NCBI RefSeq assembly: GCF_020404745.1
Contig: NZ_JAIZAP010000006.1
Coordinates: 124,001 to 188,000 of the forward strand
DNA from: Aquibacillus saliphilus
GTDB taxonomy: Bacteria > Bacillota > Bacilli > Bacillales > Amphibacillaceae
DNA length: 64,000 nucleotides
Direction of reading: 5' to 3'
Made by a program: the position numbers and the translations under genes
The notes under the pieces: model-generated
Databases searched by the model: none
Seen by the model: only the letters and a program-made list of their open reading frames with translations
Told to the model about the DNA's origin: nothing
Shown: in pieces, positions 56,020 to 64,000 of the stretch
Layout: every line of letters starts with the position of its first letter
How positions within the stretch are numbered: the first letter of the stretch is position 1

Positions 56020-57429
56020 TTATTCACTATAAATAACTGAGTCTGCTCTTGAACTTTCAATTACTTCATTACCTTTTGTCTGATAATCCTCGACAACTTG
56101 CTCAGGAGTCTTTTCACCAGTGTATAGAGCTTGTAGCTCAGGATATAAAACTTGTCTTAATTCGCTGTATCCTGGCACGTTACCAGTAAAACTGAACATA
56201 TATTGGGCATTTTCATCGTAGGCCGCAAAGAATGGATTCTCATCCTTAAATTCTTCAGCAACGGAAGTTCTTACTGGTACGCCATTTTTCGAAGACTTCA
56301 CTAACTCAGGATCAGATGAGAAGAATTTAACAAAATCCTTACTTACCTTAATTCTTGTTTCGTCACCTGTGTCAAATACCGCTGCACCTGTTACATAAGT
56401 GAACGTTAACGGATCTCCACTTTCAGATGGAATATTAGCTAATCTTGCATCAAATTCTGGTGCATTGCCACTTTCCATATCTGCTATCGTATTGTTATAT
56501 AAAACGGAGTTAGTAAAACTTATACCAAGTTGTTGGTTTTGGAACATTGCATTTACGTCATTAGAAGAAACGGATTCAGCACCAGGGTTGGTTAATCCTG
56601 AATCATTGATATCTTTCATCCATGCTGCAGCTTCAGCCCCGTTCTCATCATTAAGAACGATGTTACCGTTATCGTCAAAGAATGGATTACCGAACATTCT
56701 AAGGTATGCTAGATTCCATGTATCACCTTGGGTATTAAGGGCATATAATCCCATTGGGTATGCATTTGAATATTTATCAGTTGGAACGTCTTCTTTAAGT
56801 GTGTTTAGAACGGTGTCAAACTCATCTAATGTCCATGTCTTTATTTCTTCTTCACCACCAACATAGTCTTCAAGACCTGCAGCCTTGAACATATCAGCGT
56901 TATATACTAATGTCCCTGGCATATGTGAGTATGGATAGAAATAAACGTCATCTCCAAATGTTACTGTATCCCAGTAATTAGAGGCAATATCACCTTTTGC
57001 TTCCTCGTCAACAATGTCATTCAATGGTACTAAAGCACCTCTATGGGCATAGTCACCCATCGCGAACACACTTTCATAAAAAATATCTGGAGGTGTACCA
57101 CCATTTAAATTAACATTTAACATTTCATCTCTTTGATCAGCTGCTATAACTTCAACATCTATTTCGACATCGTATTCTTCATACTGTGCCGCAAATTTTT
57201 CTGCTGCATGATTGAAGAAACTATCATAATCCGCTCCCTCTTCGTCAGAATCTAATACACCCTTCCACTGAGGAGTCAACCACAAAGATAATTCTACTTT
57301 ATCTTTACTTGAATCTGAATCTGATGAATCTGTTGTTCCTTCAGAACTACTTCCTTCGTCACTACAAGCTCCAAGAATAAAAAGAATTAACGCAAATCCT
57401 AAAACAACAAACAATCTTTTTCTTAACAT
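56020..57429 (-). CDS. ABC transporter binding lipoprotein, probable sialic-acid type
   Basis: A 469-residue lipoprotein (VVLGFALILFILGAC lipobox) with a Ser/Asp-rich linker and the family-1 fold (LSLWLTPQWKGVLD, GTPPDIFYESVF, LVYNADMFKAAGLEDY). ATG at 57429 has GGAGGG upstream. Its ligand is inferred only from nanA, nanE and nanK around it. Confidence 0.88.
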   Translation of the reverse strand: MLRKRLFVVLGFALILFILGACSDEGSSSEGTTDSSDSDSSKDKVELSLWLTPQWKGVLDSDEEGADYDSFFNHAAEKFAAQYEEYDVEIDVEVIAADQRDEMLNVNLNGGTPPDIFYESVFAMGDYAHRGALVPLNDIVDEEAKGDIASNYWDTVTFGDDVYFYPYSHMPGTLVYNADMFKAAGLEDYVGGEEEIKTWTLDEFDTVLNTLKEDVPTDKYSNAYPMGLYALNTQGDTWNLAYLRMFGNPFFDDNGNIVLNDENGAEAAAWMKDINDSGLTNPGAESVSSNDVNAMFQNQQLGISFTNSVLYNNTIADMESGNAPEFDARLANIPSESGDPLTFTYVTGAAVFDTGDETRIKVSKDFVKFFSSDPELVKSSKNGVPVRTSVAEEFKDENPFFAAYDENAQYMFSFTGNVPGYSELRQVLYPELQALYTGEKTPEQVVEDYQTKGNEVIESSRADSVIYSE

Positions 57430-57632
57430 CCTAATCCCTCCTGTTTTTATCAACCTTTGTTATTTGAAGATGGACTTTAAGAGCCCATGAACTTCCATAT
57501 CAAATACTGCACAAACGACTAAATTTCTTTTTTAGTAAAGATAGGGGGGGCATGATGGCTTATTTACCTCAGGAATGGTTTCTACCCTGAGATTATGTGT
57601 GTTATTTCCCGACTGAATTGCCATTCTTATCG

Positions 57633-58760
57633 TTAACTTACTGTGGCTTGAGCTTTCATTGCTATAATTTCATCGACACTTACTTTTCTATCTTCTTTCA
57701 GTGATAAAGTAAGCGCATCTGCTGTCGCAACAGCGGCTCTAGCAGCTGTACCGTCTAGTAACGGAATAAATTCTTCCTCAACTTCTAATCCTAGTAATAC
57801 ATCATGAAAATAATTCAATTCTTTTTTCATTATCGTATCTAACCAGATAGGAACCTTCGTTTTTGGATCCCCATACATAATGCCACCTTCAAGTTCTTGA
57901 TAAATCCTTCTTCTATTCTCGTCCTCTACTTCTGATGCATGAAGTAAAATTCTCTCTTCTTTATCAAGGGTCTTCACCACTACATTGACATTCTTAAGAT
58001 CTATTAAAATAGCTCCCTTAGTCCCTTGAATCTTGACGTAATGTTCTCCCAACCTAAACGCGGAACCATATTGGATTGTTGCAAACGTATTATTTTTAAA
58101 CTCTAATGAAGCAAGTAATAAATCGTCTTCATCACCAAATTCTTCTCCTTGGTGAGCAACATTCCCACCTACCATACACACTCTAGTAGCTGGCCCCATT
58201 AGAAATTGAATAAAATCTAATTCGTGGATATGATGATATAAGTGACCACCAGATAATTTCTTTTTCTTTTTCCAACTCACTTGTTCCTTGGCATCTTCCC
58301 AGCCCGTTCGTTCAGCATGACAGAAAAGAATGTCACCTATTTCCCCATCATTAATGACTCGCTTCGCTTCACGTACACCATCGATGAAATTCATGACATG
58401 CCCAGCCATAAAGACCAAATCATTTCGCTTTGTGATTTCAATCATTTGGTCGCAATCCTGGTAGGAAAGTGCAATCGGCTTTTCACAAAAAACGTGCTTG
58501 TTATGTTTGGCAGCATACAAAACCGGTTCTTTATGATTCGCATTTGGCGATGCAATAATCACAGCATCAATATCTTCTCGTTTGCATAAGGACTCTATGT
58601 CCATTTCCTGATCACAATCAAGTTCTCTTGCGATTTCTTCAGCGTTATTTGGATCATAGACAGCAACCACTTTTCCACCTTGCACATCATCACGGATAAT
58701 CTTTGCAAGACCATAACCAAAGTAACCGGTTCCAATTACACCGTAATTAACTTTCCTCAT
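57633..58760 (-). CDS. Gfo/Idh/MocA oxidoreductase, candidate 2,7-anhydro-Neu5Ac oxidoreductase
   Basis: A 375-residue NAD(P)-dependent enzyme: YGVIGTGYFGYGLA, IIASPNANHKEPVLYA, the FCEKPIAL motif, and LYHHIHELDFIQFL with conserved His. Lying between nanA and the transporter, it matches the place of NanOx/NanX in anhydro-sialic-acid loci, where such an enzyme converts 2,7-anhydro-Neu5Ac to Neu5Ac by an oxidation-reduction cycle. The function is inferred from context. ATG at 58760 has GGAGTA eight bases away. Confidence 0.75.
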   Translation of the reverse strand: MRKVNYGVIGTGYFGYGLAKIIRDDVQGGKVVAVYDPNNAEEIARELDCDQEMDIESLCKREDIDAVIIASPNANHKEPVLYAAKHNKHVFCEKPIALSYQDCDQMIEITKRNDLVFMAGHVMNFIDGVREAKRVINDGEIGDILFCHAERTGWEDAKEQVSWKKKKKLSGGHLYHHIHELDFIQFLMGPATRVCMVGGNVAHQGEEFGDEDDLLLASLEFKNNTFATIQYGSAFRLGEHYVKIQGTKGAILIDLKNVNVVVKTLDKEERILLHASEVEDENRRRIYQELEGGIMYGDPKTKVPIWLDTIMKKELNYFHDVLLGLEVEEEFIPLLDGTAARAAVATADALTLSLKEDRKVSVDEIIAMKAQATVS

Positions 58761-58849
58761 CCGCATTACTCCTTTAGTTTGAAACGATCGTTATTCTGCC
58801 TAGTCTATTTAATCTGTTTAAAATTAGTATGTAACTAATTTAATCAACC

Positions 58850-59767
58850 TCAACTACTAAAATTTAAAATCGCTTGATTAATGTTGTTCTTGATTTCTTC
58901 GACTTTTGCCAAATCCTCTTCGATCACTGGAGGCATTGGTTCTCTTACGCTTCCAACATTAACGCCTTGTAGTTTAAGTATTGCTTTTATAACTGCGTAC
59001 ATCGAACCATGGAGTGAATTTAAAGCAATAATAAAAGTATTAATCTCACTTTGAATCGCTCTAGCATCTTCAAACCGACCCGTTGAGACATATTTCTCAG
59101 CCATTAAATATAATTCCGGCATGACTGCATATGTTCCGCCGATCCCAGCGTCTGCTCCAATCAATCTACCCGAAACATACTGTTCATCAGGACCGTTGAA
59201 AACGATAACATTTTTGCCGCCAATCGTTTTGAATCTTTCTATGTCCAACACAGGCATAGAAGAATTTTTAACGCCGATTACTTTTTTATTCTTTAACATT
59301 CTTTCAAATAGATTAATAGATAAGTTATATCCTGTTGTTTGTGGAATGTTGTAAATGATAAACGGTAGTTCCGTTGAGTCGATGATTTTCGTCCAATAGG
59401 TGTAGATAGAATCTTCCGGAAGCTTATAATAAATTGGCGGTATCGCTGACAACGCATCATAACCTAATTCACTTGCGTATTTAGCTAATACCACACTGTC
59501 TTTTGTTGACGGAGCACCAACATGTGCGATTAGCGTGAGCTTTCCTTTCATTTCCTCAGCAACATACTTCAGTGTTCTTTTTCTTTCTTCGATACTTTGA
59601 TAAATACATTCCCCAGAGCTTCCACCTACATAAAGGCCTTTCACTCCCTTATCAAATAAATAGACTGCGAGGTTTTTTGTTCTTTCCTCTGACACTTCAC
59701 CATTTTCATCATAGCAAGCGTAAAAAGCTGGAATGATACCTTTAAATTTGTCTAAAGTCTCGTTCAC
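58850..59767 (-). CDS. nanA: N-acetylneuraminate lyase
   Basis: A 305-residue class I aldolase of the DHDPS/NAL family: LYVGGSSGECIYQS, YDALSAIPPIYYKL, IIYNIPQTTGYN (catalytic Tyr) and VIGVKNSS (Schiff-base Lys), GADAGIGGTYAVMPEL. It splits Neu5Ac to ManNAc and pyruvate. GTG at 59767 has AAGGAGG eight bases upstream; the longer TTG frame overlaps that site. First gene of the operon. Confidence 0.9.
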   Translation of the reverse strand: MNETLDKFKGIIPAFYACYDENGEVSEERTKNLAVYLFDKGVKGLYVGGSSGECIYQSIEERKRTLKYVAEEMKGKLTLIAHVGAPSTKDSVVLAKYASELGYDALSAIPPIYYKLPEDSIYTYWTKIIDSTELPFIIYNIPQTTGYNLSINLFERMLKNKKVIGVKNSSMPVLDIERFKTIGGKNVIVFNGPDEQYVSGRLIGADAGIGGTYAVMPELYLMAEKYVSTGRFEDARAIQSEINTFIIALNSLHGSMYAVIKAILKLQGVNVGSVREPMPPVIEEDLAKVEEIKNNINQAILNFSS

Positions 59768-59800
59768 GTAACCATCCTCCTTCAAGGATTTTTAAATTTT

Positions 59801-59835
59801 CTAATAATTATTAGTACAACCAAAGATTATCACAA
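59801..59835 (-). promoter_or_regulatory. Promoter and palindromic operator of the sialic-acid operon
   Basis: TTGTGA (59835-59830) and TAATAA (59813-59808) with 16-base spacing. The -10 lies inside a perfect 14-base palindrome CTAATAATTATTAG (59801-59814), a good candidate for the RpiR operator. Confidence 0.5.
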
Positions 59836-59944
59836 GATTGTTTTTTTGTAAATAATTTCTTTTATTTTATTTTTTTATGAAAAAAATATCCACTTTTATT
59901 TTTTCTGTTCTTCTGGATTTCAGCTAGATTGGGGCTATTACTCG

Positions 59945-60226
59945 GGCTGAGTGAGGGGCTAGTGCGCATTCCGACGGCCTGAGTGAGAATAAATACAGGA
60001 TGAGTGCGCATTCCGACGGCCTGAGTGAGAATAAATACGAGGTGAGTGCGCATTCTGACGACCTGAGTGAGAATAAATACGGGGCGAGTGCGCATTCTGA
60101 CTGCCTGAGTGAGAATAAATTCAGGATGAGCGCACATTCTGACGGCCTGAGTGAGAATAAATACGGGGCGAGCGCGCATTCCGATGACCTGTGTGAGAAT
60201 AAATACGAGGTGAGTGCGCATTCCTG
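59945..60226 (+). repeat. 42-bp repeat array E (about 7 units)
   Basis: Units as in array D but with GACGGCCT or GACGACCT in the first gap and AAATAC rather than AAATCC in the core, so this array has drifted or expanded as a group. It lies between the divergent nanA and NERD genes. Confidence 0.92.
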
Positions 60227-60544
60227 AAGTGAAAAAGTTGATTCCTATTTCAGGGAGGGATTGCTTAGTGTATCAAATAGTAAATGTTGGAGACTGTTTA
60301 TTAATATAATGCTATCTAGTTCTAATTATAATGACGGCTTTATATTCACCTTTGTTACTAATGAATTGGTTCCTAGATGAAAAAGATACTAATTTCTAGT
60401 AAACCGGAAAAAGTTTCCGCAGGATGTAACGAAAGCAAAACATGCTTCCACTTCTTTTTTATCTTTGGTCTATTAACTCATTTAATAGAGGATTTTTCAT
60501 TAACTAGTAGAATATATTAGTTAACTTAAAAAGGAGTGATATTA
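60227..60544 (+). other. Spacer before the NERD gene
   Basis: No ORF I can support. TTAACTA / TAGTTAA arms at 60502-60526 lie just before the ribosome site, and the segment at 60479-60507 repeats one at 38670-38697. A promoter is likely here but cannot be placed. Confidence 0.4.
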
Positions 60545-61507
60545 TTGATCATTAAACACACAGCTGTTCCAATCCTGAACTTGAAGTTGGAAGCACTGGC
60601 AAGGAGATTGTCCCAAAGCCATAAAATGCGACCAATTGTATTGGAGGAATTAGCAAGACGACAGAAAGGATACTTGGGAGAAGGATCACTTGATTATTAC
60701 CTCGATCCATTACCATATAAAGATTTCCACATTTTTTATGATACTCGCTTAAAGAATGGCAAATACCACTTCCAAATTGACTCCCTCCTTCTAACTCCTC
60801 AATTTGCAGTTATTATAGAGGTGAAAAACTTCTCCGGTGATATCCATTACGACGCAAAATCAAAGCAATTTTTCCGAGTGATTAATGGAAATCAAGAAGG
60901 GATTAAGAACCCAATTGCTCAAGCTGAAAGGCAGCAAAGGGAGCTGCTGAGATGGTTTAACAAAAACAATTTCAAGCCTGTCCCAATCGAATTCCTAGTT
61001 GCTATTAAAGAGCCGGCTACAAAAATCATGGTAACACCTGGCGGCGAGCATATATTAGAAAAAATTCTCCACTTCGATCACCTCGCAAATGCTATTTTCG
61101 ACATTCAAAGAAGGTATAAAAAGCCTATTCTAGACCATACACTTATCCAATCGATTGGAAAGAAATTAATAAGTTCTCACACTCCATCCGATGTAGAAGT
61201 CCTGACCAAGTATGGTATTAATAAATCGGATCTAATAACAGGCGTCAGGTGTCCAACGTGTAATTCCTACCCAATGCGAAGAATCCCTCGACGATGGCAG
61301 TGTCCAACGTGCTACGCAGAATCAAAAACCGCACATGAACAAGCAATCCACGACTATATTTTATTAATAAGTACCACCATCACAAACCTTCAGAGCAGAC
61401 ATTTCCTCCATATCGAGGACCGAAGCCTAGCAACAAGAATACTATCAGCTATGAATTTACCACATACAGGAGAGCATAGAGGACGAGTCTACTATCGACC
61501 GGAGTAG
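60545..61507 (+). CDS. NERD-domain protein with zinc ribbon
   Basis: A 320-residue protein. The NERD nuclease-related domain (about residues 35-150) has GEGSLDYYLD, then QIDSLLLTPQFAVIIEVKNF with the D...ExK metal/catalytic pattern. A zinc ribbon (CPTCNS...CPTC) lies near residues 235-260. TTG at 60545 has AAGGAG nine bases upstream. Bacillus relatives are of unknown role; a nuclease acting on damaged or foreign DNA is plausible. Flanked by repeat arrays on both sides. Confidence 0.85.
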   Translation: MIIKHTAVPILNLKLEALARRLSQSHKMRPIVLEELARRQKGYLGEGSLDYYLDPLPYKDFHIFYDTRLKNGKYHFQIDSLLLTPQFAVIIEVKNFSGDIHYDAKSKQFFRVINGNQEGIKNPIAQAERQQRELLRWFNKNNFKPVPIEFLVAIKEPATKIMVTPGGEHILEKILHFDHLANAIFDIQRRYKKPILDHTLIQSIGKKLISSHTPSDVEVLTKYGINKSDLITGVRCPTCNSYPMRRIPRRWQCPTCYAESKTAHEQAIHDYILLISTTITNLQSRHFLHIEDRSLATRILSAMNLPHTGEHRGRVYYRPE

Positions 61508-62028
61508 CGATGGGGCGAGTGCGCATTCCACAGGCCCGAGTGAGAATAAATCTAGGATGAGTGCGCATTCCATCGCCCCGAGTGAGAATAAATCCAGGAT
61601 GAATGCGCATTCCACCGCCGAGTGAGAATAAAACCCAGGTGAGTGCGCATTCCACAGGCCTGAGTGAGAATAAATCCAGGATGAGCGCGCATTCCACAGG
61701 CCCGAATGAGAATAAACCCAGGATGAGCGCGCATTCCGATGGCCTGAATGAGAATAAAACCCGGGCGAGTGCGCATTCCACCGCCCTGAATGAGAATAAA
61801 ACCCGGGCGAGCGCGCATTCCACGGGCCTGAGTGAGAATAAGTGCGCATTCCATCGCCACGAGTGAGAATAAATCCAGGATGAGCGCGCATTCCACAGGC
61901 CCGAATGAGAATAAACCCAGGTGAGTGCGCATTCCATCGCCCTGAGTGAGAATAAAACCCGGGCTAGTGCGCATTCCATCGGCCCGAGTGAGAATAAATC
62001 CCGGGCTTATTCCCTCAATCTTATTTTG
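61508..62028 (+). repeat. 42-bp repeat array F (about 12 units)
   Basis: Units from 61517 to about 62008. Two are shortened (near 61610-61625 and 61835-61850). First-gap variants ACAGGCC, CATCGCC, ACCGCC and GATGGCC recur in mixed order, which suggests unequal recombination within the array. It lies between two convergent genes. The repetitive frames of 87-176 codons on both strands are not genes. Confidence 0.93.
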
Positions 62029-62652
62029 CTATCTTTTATTAAATAAAGTCCAAACTACAAACTTCAAGGATCTCTTCAATATCAGATAGTTTGATTGAGT
62101 GGAATGGCCTTCCATTCTATCGATTACTTTTGTCGGAACCTCTTTAACGCGAAGATTGCGTTTTTTCGCTTTAACGATGAGCATTCCACCATAAGCAATG
62201 TCATCTTCAACGAATTGGACACACTTTTTCCGCATTGCTTTAAAGCCTGTCGTGGCATCTGAGACACCGGCAGCTAGAGCAATAATCTTTTCGCCTAGAC
62301 GTGGAAGTTCGGACCTGGTGCCTAGAACTAGATCTGCTTCATCATTCAGGATAGGGTTAACTATTTTCTCTATTGATTCGATTGGATGTTGCCCATCCGC
62401 ATCGAGAGATACCATTGCATCAAAAGTCGCTGCATGAAAGCCAGTCATTAATGCGGCTGTTGGACCCATGTTGTTTACATGTTTAACAATTTTCACTCGC
62501 TCAAATTGCTCTAAGACCTCTATTGTGTTATCCGTACTACAATCATCTACCACGATTATTTCAGCGTCATCTATTGTTTCTATTATTTTTCCCAGAACAA
62601 TGGCGATTGATTTTGATTCATTATATGCAGGAATTACGATTGAAAAAGACAA
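62029..62652 (-). CDS. Family 2 glycosyltransferase (dolichol/polyprenyl-phosphate sugar type)
   Basis: A 207-residue GT-A enzyme: FSIVIPAYNESKSI, IIVVDDCSTDNT, NNMGPTAALMTGF, the metal motif SLDADGQHP, and a DATTGFKAMRKK segment. No C-terminal membrane helices are seen, so it is of the short soluble type. It could transfer a sugar to undecaprenyl phosphate for wall or surface glycans. Unlinked to the main polysaccharide locus. Confidence 0.83.
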   Translation of the reverse strand: MSFSIVIPAYNESKSIAIVLGKIIETIDDAEIIVVDDCSTDNTIEVLEQFERVKIVKHVNNMGPTAALMTGFHAATFDAMVSLDADGQHPIESIEKIVNPILNDEADLVLGTRSELPRLGEKIIALAAGVSDATTGFKAMRKKCVQFVEDDIAYGGMLIVKAKKRNLRVKEVPTKVIDRMEGHSTQSNYLILKRSLKFVVWTLFNKR

Positions 62653-63132
62653 TTTAACTACCTCCGCGACTATGCTTAATGAGAATTATAGCATACAGAT
62701 TACGGAACCTTTAACCACGACAACAAAAGCCGCCGGGGCTGGACGCGGCTAACTTAGTAATTAATCATCCGCGGCAGAAAAATCTATAGTTTACTAGACA
62801 ATACAGGAAAAGCCTCAGCAGAAAACGGCCTGCTGAGGCTTTGAAGATTGATTGGCTAGTCGGCGAATGCGGGGGATTTCCATGCTGATTAGCTTTTAAC
62901 TATTGTTGATGCTATCTATGCGCGGTATATATTTCGACACCGTACTGCTTTCATCCACCTAAATGTAACATTTCCCAGGAAATACTCCTATCATTCAACA
63001 AATTCACTCAGTTAAAAGCAAATAGTAGCGACTAGAATTATTTAGTATTAATAAATTAAATCTTCTACTAGTATCACCGTTATACTTGCTATATCTAAAG
63101 ATAGCTTGACTTTCACTTATTCCAATACAAAA
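62653..63132. other. Spacer with two hairpins
   Basis: Apart from hairpins at 62727-62750 (AGCCGC/GCGGCT then TTTTG on the minus strand) and 62812-62843 (see terminator) I see no gene or repeat here. Confidence 0.5.
62812..62843 (-). terminator. Terminator downstream of the LuxR-type regulator
   Basis: AGCCTCAGCAG / CTGCTGAGGCT, 11 base pairs with an eight- to ten-base loop, then TTTTCC on the minus strand. Lies 290 bases past the regulator stop. Confidence 0.7.
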
Positions 63133-63765
63133 TCAGCTAACTAAATACCAGTCATTTTTCAGTGCTTTCAAGACGGCATTCGTTCGGTCACAAACTTTCA
63201 TCTTACTCAAGATTGAGCTTACATGGTTTTTGGCTGTTTTATCTGAGATAAATAATTCTTGGCCGAGCCTTTCATTGCTGTAACCCTTGACCATTAGTTC
63301 TAAAACTTCCCACTCTCGTTTTGTTAAAACTCCAATTGGACGGTCGACTTGGCGTTTTGTGTGAACACGGACATAATCTTCAAGGAGTATTGGTGACAGT
63401 TTGTTATCAATATAAACATCACCTTTTAAAACAGAGGTAATTGCGTTAATTAAGTCTTCCTTCTCTATTCCATTATATAGATATCCATTCAAATTCAATT
63501 TGAACAATTCGGTTAATTGACCTTCATTTAACTCATTTGCCCAAACAATCACCTTTTTGTTTGCATTTTGATACTTTGAAATAATTGGTGTGACATCGAT
63601 CTCTGAATCCAAATTAACGATAATTACCTCAGCTAAATCTGGTTGATTAAGTACCTCTGATGGATTAATTGTACAAACTTGGAAGTTGTTAAGCTCGTTT
63701 TTCAGTATTTCTGTGATCCCATCTCTAAAAAGAGAGGCTTCCATAACGATATAAAATTTTTTCAT
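63133..63765 (-). CDS. LuxR-type regulator with degenerate receiver domain
   Basis: A 210-residue regulator with a receiver-like N-terminal domain and a C-terminal LuxR/GerE HTH (LTKREWEVLELMVKGYSNER, FISDKTAKNHVSSILSKMKV). The receiver lacks the usual acidic pair (IVMEAS instead of two Asp) and the conserved Lys (GYLYNG instead of a Lys), although an Asp in VNLDSE remains near the phosphorylation site. It may work without phosphorylation. AGGTGATG lies near the ATG. Preceded by a c-di-GMP-I riboswitch and terminator, with no kinase gene beside it. Confidence 0.85.
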   Translation of the reverse strand: MKKFYIVMEASLFRDGITEILKNELNNFQVCTINPSEVLNQPDLAEVIIVNLDSEIDVTPIISKYQNANKKVIVWANELNEGQLTELFKLNLNGYLYNGIEKEDLINAITSVLKGDVYIDNKLSPILLEDYVRVHTKRQVDRPIGVLTKREWEVLELMVKGYSNERLGQELFISDKTAKNHVSSILSKMKVCDRTNAVLKALKNDWYLVS

Positions 63766-63815
63766 GTTTCATCACCTAATCCCTTCTTATTCAATATTGG
63801 GATCGCCTTATCCAT

Positions 63816-63849
63816 TTAAAAAGGGCTATTCTCCTAAAAGAACAGCCCT
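63816..63849 (-). terminator. Riboswitch-associated terminator
   Basis: AGGGCTGTTCT / AGAATAGCCCT arms followed by TTTTTAAA on the minus strand, between the riboswitch and the LuxR-type gene. An additional TAAATCAA/TTGATTTA stem at 63864-63888 may be part of the switching structure. Confidence 0.8.
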
Positions 63850-63901
63850 AAGCAGACCTTCATTAAATCAAACTTAGCTTGATTTAATAAAGACTCGTTC
63901 A

Positions 63902-63978
63902 TGGTAGCCAGGCGATCATAGTTTTAAACCTTAGACCCTAGGAGCTTTGCGTCCTATCCTTTCGAATAGTTTGCCTTT
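63902..63978 (-). ncRNA. Cyclic-di-GMP-I (GEMM) riboswitch upstream of the LuxR-type regulator
   Basis: On the minus strand: AAAGGCAAACTATTCGAAAG, then GGATAGGACGCAAAGCTCC, then AGGGTCTAAGG and ATGATCGCCTGGCTACC. All class I core motifs (GGCAAAC, GGACGCAAAGC, GCC(T/A)GGCTACC) are present, and the GAAA tetraloop is intact. A terminator follows, so it probably switches transcription of the regulator gene. Confidence 0.92.
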
Positions 63979-64000
63979 GTCTTCAACGTATGCAGTTATA

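Noticed and set aside
61517-62008. CRISPR array
   Set aside because: The fixed part makes up most of the unit, variable gaps are only 4-9 bases and recur within and between arrays, and no cas gene is in the window.
63836-63904. 22-codon frame between the second riboswitch and the LuxR-type gene
   Set aside because: It starts inside the aptamer end and stops inside the terminator, with no ribosome site; probably chance.

Overview
The window is AT-rich, with strong GGAGG-type ribosome sites, many TTG/GTG starts, IclR/RpiR/YesMN-type regulators and CcpA-type cre sites. This points to a chromosome of a Bacillaceae-like member of the Bacillota (inference; no rRNA or housekeeping marker is present). 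Most genes read on the minus strand.

Layout. (1) 1-3.7 kb: the 5' part of a small membrane protein gene, then two paralogous nitrilase-superfamily hydrolases flanking an IclR regulator, with two perfect cre matches. (2) 3.7-8.7 kb: a mobile-element graveyard. It holds a frameshifted REP-associated (Y1) transposase with REP-like GGTGCCTGTCACC motifs, a decayed phage small-terminase gene, a tRNA-like gene, phage-type small genes (KTSC, BC1881-like), a ParB-like gene and the 3' end of an IS66 transposase. (3) 8.7-37 kb: a Wzx/Wzy exopolysaccharide or capsule locus. Transcribed from 37 kb downward it encodes Wzz-like modulator, BY-kinase, two CpsB-type phosphatases, GalU, a CapD/EpsC-like dehydratase, priming sugar transferase, SDR, WbuB-like GT4, CapE-CapF-CapG (UDP-L-FucNAc), three more glycosyltransferases, Wzy, a fully decayed second rmlBDCA set, pyruvyltransferase, Wzx, an intact rmlACDB set (dTDP-L-rhamnose) and Ugd (UDP-glucuronate). 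A c-di-GMP-I (GEMM) riboswitch with a terminator lies upstream, immediately before an unannotated 42-codon ORF. (4) 37.8-38.5 kb: an acidic membrane-anchored protein. (5) 39-51 kb: an apparently uncharacterised catabolic locus with two FAD_oxidored-family flavoproteins, an exported DUF4127 protein, a TIM-barrel protein, a sugar ABC importer lacking its ATPase, and a YesM/YesN two-component system behind a cre-controlled promoter. (6) 51.7-59.8 kb: a sialic-acid operon (NanA, Gfo/Idh/MocA oxidoreductase, ABC importer without ATPase, NanE, ROK kinase, RpiR regulator) whose content resembles known 2,7-anhydro-Neu5Ac loci. (7) 60.5-64 kb: a NERD-domain protein, a GT2 protein, and a LuxR-type regulator with a degenerate receiver preceded by a second c-di-GMP-I riboswitch.

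A 42-bp repeat family forms six intergenic arrays (about 45 units) confined to 37-62 kb. It does not look like CRISPR, and it creates spurious repetitive ORFs because 42 is a multiple of three.

How the parts may fit together (inference): c-di-GMP sensing brackets the surface-polysaccharide locus and an orphan regulator, while the sugar-uptake loci are catabolite-controlled and rely on an ATPase encoded elsewhere.
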